Source: a virus
Strand: one strand, 5' to 3'
Length of the DNA: 21,534 nt
IMG/VR virus record: IMGVR_UViG_3300031758_009963
Location: 1-21,534 of that record
Part shown: piece after piece, positions 5,316-11,559 of the stretch
Numbering within the stretch: the stretch's first letter is position 1
Layout: every line of letters starts with the position of its first letter
Made by a program: the position numbers and the translations under genes
Notes under the pieces: model-generated
Database searches by the model: none
Told to the model about the DNA's origin: nothing
Seen by the model: the letters and a program-made list of their open reading frames with translations, nothing else

Positions 5316-5348
5316 TGAGTTATTCCCGATTAGAAAAGGAGAAACAAA

Positions 5349-5579
5349 ATGGGAAAGAAAAAAGTAGATACTTGGGCGTGGTTCGTTGCTCAGTATGAAA
5401 GTCAGGGCTACCAATCCCTAAACCAATTCGCAATCGCTACGGGCTTACAGAAGTCTAGCCTTAGCCGATACTTTCACAATCAGCGACACATCCCGTCAAA
5501 CACGCTTGCTACCCTTTGCCGAGAGTTGCGTGTTTCACCTTACGAGTTGCTAACTGCTCTCGGTGAAAAGTTATCATAA
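5349..5579 (+). CDS. Small XRE/Cro-type helix-turn-helix protein, 76 aa
   Basis: Residues 21-66 form the five-helix Cro/C1-type DNA-binding domain. The helix-turn-helix pair is NQFAIATGLQKSSLSRYF, followed by the scaffold helix PSNTLATLCRELRVSPYELL. The N-terminus is basic (MGKKK). At 76 residues it is little more than the domain, as in small phage repressors or Cro-like proteins. ATG 5349 follows AAAAGGAGAAACAAA. No divergent partner gene or integrase is seen, so lysogeny control cannot be claimed. A regulator of the neighbouring small genes is the simplest role. Confidence 0.82.
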   Translation: MGKKKVDTWAWFVAQYESQGYQSLNQFAIATGLQKSSLSRYFHNQRHIPSNTLATLCRELRVSPYELLTALGEKLS

Positions 5580-5665
5580 GCCAATCTCATAGAAAGAGAT
5601 AACACCTGAGCAAGTGTTCTAAACTGCTCACCTAATCCACTAGACTTACAACACAAGGAGTTCTA

Positions 5666-5770
5666 ATGAAAAAGAAAATCGCTAAACGCTTGCTAAGTAT
5701 TAGTGGCACGCTTGTAAGCGTTGCTCATAAGTTATCTTGGATTGCTCACAACCTAAACGCCAAAAAGTAA
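5666..5770 (+). CDS. Basic amphipathic microprotein, 34 aa
   Basis: ATG at 5666 stands behind ACAAGGAGTTCTA, a good Shine-Dalgarno. The 34-residue product begins with KKKIAKR, has an amphipathic middle (LLSISGTLVSVAHKLSWIAHNL) and ends in KK. The next gene starts 11 nt after its stop with AAAGGAGAAACTA. Such a peptide could lie on the membrane. The family is not recognised. The 86-nt spacer before it holds weak alternative stems (AACAC/GTGTT and TGAGCA/TGCTCA, 5601-5631), possibly an attenuator. Confidence 0.55.
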   Translation: MKKKIAKRLLSISGTLVSVAHKLSWIAHNLNAKK

Positions 5771-5781
5771 AGGAGAAACTA

Positions 5782-5919
5782 ATGGCAGATCGTAAGTCCC
5801 CTAAGAAGTCTAAAAAAGAGAGCTGGTCTTGTATGTGGTGTGGTGCTACTACTACCGATCCAACTCAGGCTCTTATTACCTATTTCCATATGGACTGCCC
5901 TAAAAAGTGGTCTAAATAA
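5782..5919 (+). CDS. Zinc-binding microprotein, 45 aa
   Basis: The start is ATG 5782, preceded by AAAGGAGAAACTA; an in-frame upstream ATG at 5737 lies inside the previous gene without a ribosome binding site. The first 13 residues are basic (MADRKSPKKSKKE). Cys17 and Cys20 (CMWCG) and His36/Cys39 (HMDCPKKW) make a CxxC...HxxC zinc site. The C-terminal HxxCPKKW is a pattern seen in many small actinophage proteins, to my memory. The role is unknown, probably nucleic-acid or protein binding. Confidence 0.68.
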   Translation: MADRKSPKKSKKESWSCMWCGATTTDPTQALITYFHMDCPKKWSK

Positions 5920-5923
5920 ATAC

Positions 5924-5951
5924 TTGTGTGTTTGCTTTATTGTGGTATAGA
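5924..5951 (+). promoter_or_regulatory. Promoter for the membrane-protein cluster
   Basis: TTGTGT (5924-5929) and TATAGA (5946-5951) are 16 nt apart, 30 nt before the ATG at 5982. Confidence 0.55.
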
Positions 5952-5981
5952 CTTTTAGTATCTCAGGAAAGGAGATTACAA

Positions 5982-6188
5982 ATGAAGTTCTTTGTTCGTA
6001 GATTACTTGCTGGTATTGTTATTGTTCCGTTTGTTGGACTTGTCTATTCGGTTGGTTGCGTAATGCTAATCGCTTATGGTGCTGGTTCTAATGGAAACAC
6101 CTTTGCCGATTACTTTGGGTTCGGTATGGTTCTCGGTGTAGGATTTACTTTGTTGTTTGCGTTTGATGCTCTAAGGAGAAATGACTAA
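5982..6188 (+). CDS. Small membrane protein, two helices, 68 aa
   Basis: ATG 5982 is chosen because CAGGAAAGGAGATTACAA precedes it; an upstream in-frame start at 5928 lies in the promoter. Residues 8-32 (LLAGIVIVPFVGLVYSVGCV) and 44-63 (FGFGMVLGVGFTLLFAFDAL) are membrane helices joined by a short glycine/asparagine loop, with a basic N-terminus (MKFFVRR) and a C-terminal RRND. Two-helix proteins of this size include class II holins, but nothing specific proves that role. Its TAA overlaps the ATG of the next gene by one base. Confidence 0.72.
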   Translation: MKFFVRRLLAGIVIVPFVGLVYSVGCVMLIAYGAGSNGNTFADYFGFGMVLGVGFTLLFAFDALRRND

Positions 6189-6373
6189 TGAAGTTTTTAC
6201 TAATGGCTCTCGGTTGTAGTTCGGTGATTATGGGATTTTACTTTGGTGAGCATCTCGGTCATACAAACTCTATGTTTGTTGGACTATCTCTCGGTCTATT
6301 GCTAATCTTTGGTGCTTTGGTTCTTGCTATTAGTGAATTGCCTAGATTTATTAGGCGTAGGCATAGAGATTAG
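6188..6373 (+). CDS. Small membrane protein, two helices, 61 aa
   Basis: ATG 6188 overlaps the previous stop (TAATG), so translation is coupled; AAGGAGAAATG lies upstream. Residues 2-20 and 29-50 are hydrophobic helices (LSLGLLLIFGALVLAI in the second), followed by a basic tail (RFIRRRHRD). Like its neighbour it starts MKF and could have arisen with it by duplication, but the similarity is too weak to insist on. Candidate holin or antiholin pair, by analogy only. A strong terminator follows. Confidence 0.7.
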   Translation: MKFLLMALGCSSVIMGFYFGEHLGHTNSMFVGLSLGLLLIFGALVLAISELPRFIRRRHRD

Positions 6374-6381
6374 TAGTAGAT

Positions 6382-6414
6382 AACCCCCTTAGTCATAAAC
6401 TAGGGGGGTTTTTT
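6382..6414 (+). terminator. Rho-independent terminator
   Basis: AACCCCCTTA (6382-6391) pairs with TAGGGGGGTT (6401-6410), one wobble, and is followed by TTTT. Confidence 0.85.
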
Positions 6415-6432
6415 CTAAGGTATCATTTCTTT

Positions 6433-6585
6433 ATGATCCTTACAATCCTTTTATTCACCCTAGGGGTGTTTATCTTTTTGATCCTGGCCGTAGCTGTGCT
6501 GCTGCCGATTGCTAAGGTTTTATACCTATACGGATCTGAGAAAGATGATTGGTATTCTACTTTTGATGAAGATTTGGTGGACTAA
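6433..6585 (+). CDS. Single-pass membrane microprotein, 50 aa
   Basis: The 50-codon frame starts at ATG 6433 after ATTTCTTT, with no clear Shine-Dalgarno. Residues 2-30 are one long hydrophobic helix (LTILLFTLGVFIFLILAVAV), followed by an acidic tail (SEKDDWYSTFDEDLVD). It overlaps the next start by one base (TAATG) and shares with the next two genes a single-helix plan and high GATC content. It may be a holin-like or envelope microprotein; function unknown. Confidence 0.6.
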   Translation: MILTILLFTLGVFIFLILAVAVLLPIAKVLYLYGSEKDDWYSTFDEDLVD

Positions 6586-6746
6586 TGGAACTTTTATGGT
6601 TTTTACTTGCGATCATTGGATCGATCTTATTGATCAATGGGATCTCTTATGGGATCTTATTCCTGTATGCTGATCGTATGGCCCGGAAGAATGATCCGGA
6701 GCCACAAACTCTACTTGGGGTAGTTTCCCCGAAGAAAGAAGATTAG
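6585..6746 (+). CDS. Single-pass membrane microprotein, very GATC-rich, 53 aa
   Basis: ATG 6585 overlaps the previous stop. Residues 2-28 form a hydrophobic helix (LLWFLLAIIGSILLINGISY), then come a positive stretch (ADRMARKND) and a proline/lysine tail. About eight GATC tetramers fall within about 90 bases (6608-6697), mostly in Ile/Asp-containing codons, which is far above chance and unlike the genes to the left. Function unknown. Confidence 0.6.
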   Translation: MELLWFLLAIIGSILLINGISYGILFLYADRMARKNDPEPQTLLGVVSPKKED

Positions 6747-6747
6747 T

Positions 6748-6909
6748 ATGTCTAGTTGGCTTATCCGGTTGCGTGATTTGGTGTGGCCGGCCATTTTTTC
6801 TGTTGTATTTCTAGGATTGGCTGTGATCGTTGCGTTCTTTAATCCAGCTGTCGCAGTTGTCTTAGGTCTTGGAAGCATTTCACTTGCTCTGCTTGCCCAG
6901 CGAGCGTAA
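6748..6909 (+). CDS. Small membrane protein, 53 aa
   Basis: ATG 6748 lies two bases after the previous stop. A basic N-terminus (WLIRLRD) precedes two hydrophobic stretches, residues 12-31 (VWPAIFSVVFLGLAVIVAFF) and 33-50 (PAVAVVLGLGSISLALLA), so one or two membrane passes are possible. It stands directly before the peptidoglycan-binding gene, a position where holins are often found. The order membrane proteins, then wall-binding protein, is the main argument for a lysis or envelope role. Confidence 0.62.
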   Translation: MSSWLIRLRDLVWPAIFSVVFLGLAVIVAFFNPAVAVVLGLGSISLALLAQRA

Positions 6910-6933
6910 TCATTTATTAGATTGGAGAAATCA

Positions 6934-7458
6934 GTGGCAAATAATAAAGAAAATAAAGATCCGGATCTAACTAATGATCTTGTTGTAGATCAAGAGCCGG
7001 TTGTTGATCAAGATCCGGTAGAAGAACCTGTCGTAGATCCGGTAGAAGAGCCGGTTGTAGATCCAGATCCTATTCCGGTAAAGATCGCTCCGGTTATTGA
7101 GATCACGGATGGTGGTATGGTTCCAACTCCGGCTCCACCTATCAAGCAAGAAGAAGTTGTCCCGGCAGGGCCAGCTGTGGTTGGACTAGGCGTAGTTGAT
7201 GAAGTGTTCTTGGACAAGTGTATCTACAAGAACATCTACAATCGCAAGTCGCTAACGATCCACCACTTACAACGAAGATTGTATGAACTTGGTTATGTTG
7301 TAGCCCTGAAAGATAAAGACGGGTATTACGGAGATGTAACTAAATCAGCGATCGCTCAGTTCCAGGCTGATCGTGGCCTAGTGGGAGATGGCGTGATCAA
7401 CGCCGAGACATTTGAGCTGATCTTTGCTAATGATCCTAATGTAAGAGTAGTCTTATAG
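6934..7458 (+). CDS. Peptidoglycan-binding protein with acidic repeat tail, 174 aa
   Basis: GTG 6934 is preferred over an in-frame TTG at 6922 because GGAG (6924-6927) is correctly spaced from it. Residues 5-50 are a low-complexity acidic repeat of V-V-D-x-(E/D)-P units (DQEPVVDQDPVEEPVVDP). About residues 100-165 form a PG_binding_1 domain (HHLQRRLYELGY, then DGYYGDVTKSAIAQFQADRGL). No catalytic wall-hydrolase domain, signal peptide or membrane segment is present. It may pair with a separate enzyme such as the NlpC/P60 protein or be a wall-targeting virion protein. The acidic repeat is also very GATC-rich (about eleven in 155 bases). Confidence 0.8.
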   Translation: MANNKENKDPDLTNDLVVDQEPVVDQDPVEEPVVDPVEEPVVDPDPIPVKIAPVIEITDGGMVPTPAPPIKQEEVVPAGPAVVGLGVVDEVFLDKCIYKNIYNRKSLTIHHLQRRLYELGYVVALKDKDGYYGDVTKSAIAQFQADRGLVGDGVINAETFELIFANDPNVRVVL

Positions 7459-7476
7459 ATCTGTTCGCTACTAAGG

Positions 7477-7506
7477 AATGCCAATTCGCATTTGCGAGTT
7501 GGCATT
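7477..7506 (+). terminator. Hairpin terminator
   Basis: AATGCCAATTCGCA (7477-7490) pairs with TGCGAGTTGGCATT (7493-7506), one wobble; the innermost pairs must open to form a loop. TCTCGTT follows. Confidence 0.75.
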
Positions 7507-7566
7507 TCTCGTTATTATCTTGTAATGTTGTAGAAAGACAAATACACACGACAAAAGGAGAAAGTT

Positions 7567-8130
7567 ATGTCTTATGTGAAGCAAAATCACCAAATCCCCG
7601 AAGAAGTAGTCGCTACTGCTAGAAGTATCACCGATAGAGAACTTAGAGATGCCTATGTAAAGGCTCTAAGGGGTCTAGGTTGGACATTTGAGAGCATTGG
7701 CGTTGCGTTTGAGATTACAAGAGAGAGAGCAAGGCAAATCGCCAAATCTAGCGTTGATACCGATAAGGCAGTTGAGTTTCCACTACCAACACCACCTATC
7801 GCCCCCGAAGTAGTGAAATCTACAAGAGTTATTATCTTGCCTAGTAATGAAACGCTTAGTCGCCTAGTGGAACTACAACCACTAGCCCAACAGGTTCGTT
7901 CTCATAGCAAGAAGTATCGCAGGGAAGCCGAAGAATACTCGTATCTGCTAAACAAGGCAGTAGAAGTAGAAGGAGTTTCGGTGTATCGCTTAGCCAAGTT
8001 GCTAGGGATTACTCACGGGGCTATTCGTTTCCGTCTTGCTAGATACGGGTATAAGACAGAAACGACAGGTAAGAGCCAAGTGTATTCTGCTATCCTAGAT
8101 AAGAACAGGGTTATTATTGACCAAGAGTAA
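7567..8130 (+). CDS. Double helix-turn-helix protein before terminase, 187 aa
   Basis: ATG 7567 follows AAAAGGAGAAAGTT. The first HTH spans about residues 34-60 (GWTFESIGVAFEITRERARQ) and resembles sigma factor region 4.2, whose recognition helix carries TRER.RQI. A second HTH at 136-160 reads VSVYRLAKLLGITHGAIRFR. The centre is charged and helical. The gene at 11574 has the same plan with the GWT motif at the identical residue number, so the two are probably paralogues. It ends 10 nt before terminase large subunit, the usual place of the small terminase subunit, which recognises DNA with HTH motifs. Small terminase and phage transcription factor are both possible; I favour the former slightly. 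Confidence 0.7.
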   Translation: MSYVKQNHQIPEEVVATARSITDRELRDAYVKALRGLGWTFESIGVAFEITRERARQIAKSSVDTDKAVEFPLPTPPIAPEVVKSTRVIILPSNETLSRLVELQPLAQQVRSHSKKYRREAEEYSYLLNKAVEVEGVSVYRLAKLLGITHGAIRFRLARYGYKTETTGKSQVYSAILDKNRVIIDQE

Positions 8131-8140
8131 GTAGGAGTTT

Positions 8141-9553
8141 ATGGCTAAGTCCCTAATGGAACAGATAGCTTTGCTATCTCCGGAAGAACAAGCAAGAGTA
8201 TTGGCTGGTATGGATCCGGAAACGCTTATGTGGGATTGGTCTGCTTGGGGTCGCCCTGAACAGCAAACCCCGGCTGGTGATTGGAACATTTGGGCTTACA
8301 TTGCTGGTCGTGGTGCTGGTAAGACTAGAACTGCTGCTGAATGGGTTCGTGAAGAAGCGAAGCATACAACTACGGGACAGCGTCGCTTTGCATTAGTCGC
8401 AAGAACGGCTGCCGATGTTAGAGATGTAATCGTAGAAGGTGAGTCGGGGATTATGAATGTGACTCCCCCTAGTGAAAGACCTTTGTATGAACCATCCAAG
8501 CGAAGACTAACTTGGCCTAACGGAAATGTTGCTACTTGCTTCACGGCAGATGAACCAGACTCGCTTCGTGGTCCACAATTTACTCACGCTTGGGGAGATG
8601 AGATCGCTGCTTGGCGACAGACACCAGACGCAGCTGGTATGACTGCCTTTGATAACTTGCGTGTTGGAACTCGTCTTGGATCTAATCCTAAGATTATGGT
8701 CACTACAACACCGAAGCGTGTTCCATTGCTTTACAAGTTGATAGAAGAAGCGAAGACGGGTCGTGTAGTTATTACTCGTGGGTCTACATTGGACAACTCA
8801 GGGAACTTATCTAGTGCTTATCTTGACGCTATCACGGGTGTTTATGAGGGAACTCGCTTGGCTCAGCAAGAAATCTATGGTGAGATGTTAGATAGCGTTG
8901 AGGGTGCTTTGTGGACAGAAGAACTGATTGAGCAGTATCGTCAAGGTGCTATGCCACTTGGCGTTCCATTACGGATCATTGGTGTTGACCCTAGCGTTGC
9001 TGAGAACCCGAGAGATGAATGTGGGATTGTCGTAGTTTCGTCTACTGCTGAGAGAGATTTATACAAGCGTCAAGCTTGGGTATTGGAAGACGCAAGTGTT
9101 CACGGAAGTCCCGATGTTTGGGCTAACAAGGTTGTAGAGATGGCTCGCAAGTGGGGTTGCCCTGTTGTAGCCGAAGTGAACCAAGGTGGAGCATTGGTGA
9201 AGAATGCGATCCACACAATAGATCCAAACATAAAAGTATTAGAAGTCCATTCCAAATACGGAAAGGCCTTGAGAGCAGAACCCGTCACATTGGCTTATGA
9301 GCAGGGTAGGGTTCACCACATAGGTTATCTCGGATCATTGGAAAGCCAGATGTATTCTTGGATACCTGGCGAAGGCAAATCACCGGACAGGGTAGACGCC
9401 CTGGTTCACGCCCTAACTGCCTTGCTTATCAAACCCCCGTCGGGATTTACAGGTGGAAAGATTACAGCCCGATCGGTTGCTGGTAGAAAGATACCTAATC
9501 CCCGTGGAAGCGAAGCTGGTGGATCCAGAAAAGGTATCTTTAAAGTTAGATAA
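8141..9553 (+). CDS. Terminase large subunit, 470 aa
   Basis: This is the ATP-driven DNA packaging motor and nuclease that threads phage DNA through the portal. The Walker A loop GRGAGKT is at residues 56-62 and Walker B ends in D153-E154 (HAWGDEIAAW). The coupling segment MVTTTPKRV lies at 186-194. The RNase H-like nuclease domain begins with GVDPS (Asp283), and a late acidic residue lies in PDRVDALVHALTALL. Length is normal for the family. ATG 8141 follows TAGGAGTTT, 10 nt after the double-HTH gene. It lies in the segment without ACGT, unlike the portal, so terminase and portal are separated by 3.2 kb and by the compositional boundary. Confidence 0.95.
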   Translation: MAKSLMEQIALLSPEEQARVLAGMDPETLMWDWSAWGRPEQQTPAGDWNIWAYIAGRGAGKTRTAAEWVREEAKHTTTGQRRFALVARTAADVRDVIVEGESGIMNVTPPSERPLYEPSKRRLTWPNGNVATCFTADEPDSLRGPQFTHAWGDEIAAWRQTPDAAGMTAFDNLRVGTRLGSNPKIMVTTTPKRVPLLYKLIEEAKTGRVVITRGSTLDNSGNLSSAYLDAITGVYEGTRLAQQEIYGEMLDSVEGALWTEELIEQYRQGAMPLGVPLRIIGVDPSVAENPRDECGIVVVSSTAERDLYKRQAWVLEDASVHGSPDVWANKVVEMARKWGCPVVAEVNQGGALVKNAIHTIDPNIKVLEVHSKYGKALRAEPVTLAYEQGRVHHIGYLGSLESQMYSWIPGEGKSPDRVDALVHALTALLIKPPSGFTGGKITARSVAGRKIPNPRGSEAGGSRKGIFKVR

Positions 9554-9571
9554 TCTCTGGGAATAAATCCC

Positions 9572-9599
9572 TTGCTTTGTCGGTTGTATGTAGTAGCAT
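9572..9599 (+). promoter_or_regulatory. Promoter for the 9629 gene
   Basis: TTGCTT (9572-9577) and TAGCAT (9594-9599) are 16 nt apart. GGGAATAAATC lies just upstream (9560-9570) and TGTC follows the -35 box, as in other promoters here. Confidence 0.5.
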
Positions 9600-9628
9600 T
9601 GACTTACCACTACGGAAAGGGAACCTAA

Positions 9629-9865
9629 GTGCTAAAACTAAATCAGCAACAACGAAAAATGCTTACCTATGTTGTTAGTTGGAACTACGCTGGAACACCC
9701 GAGCAAATCGCTAACGCTAGACCTTACGATGTTGCTAGTAAAAATGTCGCTAGTTTAGCAGGAGCAGTTAGAACATTAGCCAAGCTCGGTCTAATAAAAC
9801 AATGTGGAAACTATTTCCATTCGCTAGAAACTAACTGCCGAAAGTGTGGTGAGCAAAATGGCTAA
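9629..9865 (+). CDS. Winged-helix-like small protein with Cys pair, 78 aa
   Basis: GTG 9629 follows GGAAAGGGAACCTAA. The chain starts with a helical segment (LNQQQRKMLTYVVSW), and ASLAGAVRTLAKLGLIKQCGNYFHS resembles the recognition helix and wing of a winged HTH. The C-terminus has CRKC, which together with the earlier Cys and His could hold zinc. The fold call is from pattern only. Its end overlaps the next gene by eight bases. Confidence 0.62.
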   Translation: MLKLNQQQRKMLTYVVSWNYAGTPEQIANARPYDVASKNVASLAGAVRTLAKLGLIKQCGNYFHSLETNCRKCGEQNG

Positions 9866-10085
9866 CACCGAAAACCCTTACAAAAACTATTCCACTGAAA
9901 CCTTGCGTTATGCTTTGGAAGAAGCGTATCGCAAACTATCACTAGGCAACGCTAGTGAAAGGTTGCTCATTAGTATTGATCAAATGGGCGAAGCGTTAGA
10001 GCAGAAGCGTAATACTGATTATTGCGAACACGGGGTTTATCTCTATGGGGATAACGATTGTGCTTGCTGGCAGTGCGAAGCGTAG
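9858..10085 (+). CDS. Helical protein with C-terminal Cys-rich site, 75 aa
   Basis: ATG 9858 is chosen: GGTGAG precedes it at a usual distance, while an in-frame GTG at 9846 lacks a site. Residues 10-50 are helical (STETLRYALEEAYRKLS). The last 20 residues hold a CEHG, a CACW and a final CEA, a CxH...CxCxxC set typical of short zinc-binding tails in actinophage proteins. Function unknown. The promoter of the next gene lies in its last codons. Confidence 0.65.
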   Translation: MANTENPYKNYSTETLRYALEEAYRKLSLGNASERLLISIDQMGEALEQKRNTDYCEHGVYLYGDNDCACWQCEA

Positions 10086-10091
10086 TATAGT
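10064..10091 (+). promoter_or_regulatory. Promoter for the 10123 gene
   Basis: TTGCTG (10064-10069) and TATAGT (10086-10091) are 16 nt apart, overlapping the end of the previous gene. Confidence 0.5.
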
Positions 10092-10122
10092 TATCTAGTA
10101 ATCACTACTGAAAGGAAATCTA

Positions 10123-10461
10123 GTGAATCAAGAAACAGCAGAACTGATTGAGAACATTATTGACGATGGTGGCTATTGGATTGGCTATTGGGTCAGCAAG
10201 GGTCAGCATAATCCGGACAGCCAAACTTATAAGGTGTATCTATTGCCGGAGTATGTTGAGAGCTGGGCGTCAAAAACTATTACCTATCAAGACTTATTTG
10301 ACGCAGCCAAAAAACTTGCTACGGGTGAAGTATCTATCAACAGCAACACTAAGGCAGTATGCCAACAGATTATTAGCGACCCTAGCGATGTTGATTATGA
10401 CGCCGAAGACGCCGATTGTATTATCCAAGTTGCTTTGTTTGGCGATGTAGTATTCGGTTAG
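10123..10461 (+). CDS. Conserved hypothetical phage protein, 112 aa
   Basis: GTG 10123 follows GAAAGGAAATCTA. The product contains IDDGGYWIGYW at residues 12-22 and ends with DAEDADCIIQVALFGDVVFG, two blocks that I recall from conserved hypothetical proteins of actinophages (memory, not a search). It has alternating helix and strand and no membrane or metal motif. It is the last gene before the 1.1-kb non-coding zone and is closed by an exceptionally long hairpin. An overlapping 100-codon frame in another phase is a shadow. Confidence 0.75.
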   Translation: MNQETAELIENIIDDGGYWIGYWVSKGQHNPDSQTYKVYLLPEYVESWASKTITYQDLFDAAKKLATGEVSINSNTKAVCQQIISDPSDVDYDAEDADCIIQVALFGDVVFG

Positions 10462-10470
10462 TTTGTATCT

Positions 10471-10513
10471 AAATAAATAATCCCTTATCAACTTGATAGG
10501 GGATTATTTATTT
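10471..10513. terminator. 20-bp hairpin, probable two-way terminator
   Basis: AAATAAATAATCCC (10471-10484) and GGGATTATTTATTT (10500-10513) pair perfectly, and the stem continues through TTATCA/TGATAG to a 3-nt loop. It has A-rich and T-rich ends on both sides, so it could stop transcription in either direction. Confidence 0.85.
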
Positions 10514-10519
10514 ATACGG

Positions 10520-10680
10520 ATAGCTCAGCTCAGCTTGTAGCTCATAGCTCAGCTCATACGGATAGCTCAGCTCATTATAAGTTGATAGCTCAGCTCATAC
10601 GGATAGCTCAGCTCATTATAAGTTGATAGCTCAGCTCATACGGATAGCTGGATAGCTCAGCTCATAGCTCAGCTCATACA
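10520..10680. repeat. AGCT-rich degenerate tandem repeat, left array
   Basis: About 19 AGCT tetramers in 160 bases, built from AGCTC and ATAGCTC units. A longer unit joining GATAGCTCAGCTCATACG and GATAGCTCAGCTCATTATAA is repeated in tandem (about 10561-10640). All AGCTC units point the same way. No frame is open across it, and there are no unique spacers of CRISPR type. Confidence 0.85.
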
Positions 10681-10689
10681 CGGACATAC

Positions 10690-10822
10690 GGATCGTTATT
10701 TGTATTGGTTTGATCATTATTTATGATCGCTGATCACGATCTCTCTTTGTGATCATTGTTGATCAATTATTTATTTGCCTTTGCTTATTTGATCATTGCT
10801 TTATTATCATTTGGATCCGTAT
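10690..10822. other. GATC-dense non-coding block
   Basis: About nine GATC tetramers fall in 130 bases, several as TGATCA, between the two AGCT arrays. The block is AT-rich, with TTATTTATTTG stretches, as expected of a melting or protein-binding region. No coding frame or ribosome binding site is seen. From 10823 to 10918 there is only a weak hairpin (TCACC/GGTGA, near 10879-10910). Confidence 0.6.
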
Positions 10823-10918
10823 GTGTTGTTTAGACGGACAGGAATAAGTTTGTTAGTCATTACTAATCACTACTGCTTCACCATAGAACTTTGTAAGTTG
10901 ATGCGGTGATAGTTTGCT

Positions 10919-11232
10919 AGCTTAGCTCGTAGCTCAGCTCAGCTCAGCTCATAGCTAGTAGCTAGCTCATAGCTCAGCTCAGCTCGTAGCTCAGCTCGGC
11001 TCGTAGCTCAGCTCATAGCTAGTAGCTCATAGCTCGTAGCTTGTAGCTCGTAGCTCAGCTCATAGCTAGTAGCTCATAGCTCAGCTAAGCTCAGCTCGTA
11101 GCTAGTAGCTAGCCCATAGCTCAGCTCAGCTCGTTAGAAGTTTGTAGCTCAGCTCGTAGCTCAGCTCGTAGCTTTGAGCTAGCTCAGCTCATAGCTAGCT
11201 TGTAGCTCAGCTCGTAGCTCAGCTCGTTAGAA
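10919..11232. repeat. AGCT-rich degenerate tandem repeat, right array
   Basis: Roughly fifty AGCT tetramers in 314 bases, mixing 5-base AGCTC, 7-base GTAGCTC or ATAGCTC and TAGCTAG units. TCGTTAGAAGT occurs at 11131 and 11224 in or at the edge of the array and again at 11355. No gene is present. Possible roles are replication origin, packaging site or a slippage-made spacer; the sequence does not decide. Confidence 0.85.
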
Positions 11233-11314
11233 GTCTGTTGGAAGTTATGCTACTTGCTTGGGTTGCTTTGTTTGTATCCAAATGACTTGCTTGGCTTGGT
11301 CAGGTTTGTAGTTG

Positions 11315-11335
11315 GTTAGGTTAGGCTAACCTAAC
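11315..11335. repeat. Palindrome 1 of a pair
   Basis: Perfect 10-bp arms GTTAGGTTAG (11315-11324) and CTAACCTAAC (11326-11335) around a single G. Confidence 0.85.
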
Positions 11336-11400
11336 TTATAAAGTCTGGTCTGGTTCGTTAGAAGTTGCGTCCACCCCCCACACATTACACGCAAGACAAC

Positions 11401-11419
11401 TTAGGTTAGCCTAACCTAA
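11401..11419. repeat. Palindrome 2 of a pair
   Basis: Perfect 9-bp arms TTAGGTTAG (11401-11409) and CTAACCTAA (11411-11419) around a single C. CTAACCTAACTT is shared as a direct repeat with palindrome 1; the centres are 80 nt apart. A run of six C residues in a GC-rich patch lies between them (11372-11379). From 11420 to 11573 no gene is seen. Confidence 0.85.
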
Positions 11420-11559
11420 CTTGTGATTTTCAGGAATTATTCAGGAAACGTTTTGACGGCACGCGAAAAACATGCGTTGCCGTCTCGCAGCCCAAAGTCA
11501 AAAAACGTTAATGTATCATTTTTACGCACAGTACAGCCGCAATCAATGTCTCATCTTCT

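Noticed and set aside
5349-5579. Lysogeny repressor of an integrated prophage
   Set aside because: No integrase, attachment site or divergent early operon is seen, so only a small HTH regulator can be claimed.
7567-8130. Complete phage sigma factor
   Set aside because: Only the region 4.2-like helix is similar; no region 2 is visible.
10148-10450. 100-codon frame within the 10123 gene
   Set aside because: Another phase of a gene with a good start site and conserved-looking sequence.
10520-11232. CRISPR array
   Set aside because: Repeat units are 5-7 bases, continuous and degenerate, without unique spacers of even length, and there are no cas genes.
11315-11419. Telomere-like TTAGG repeats
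   Set aside because: Only two interrupted copies per palindrome; no tandem run.
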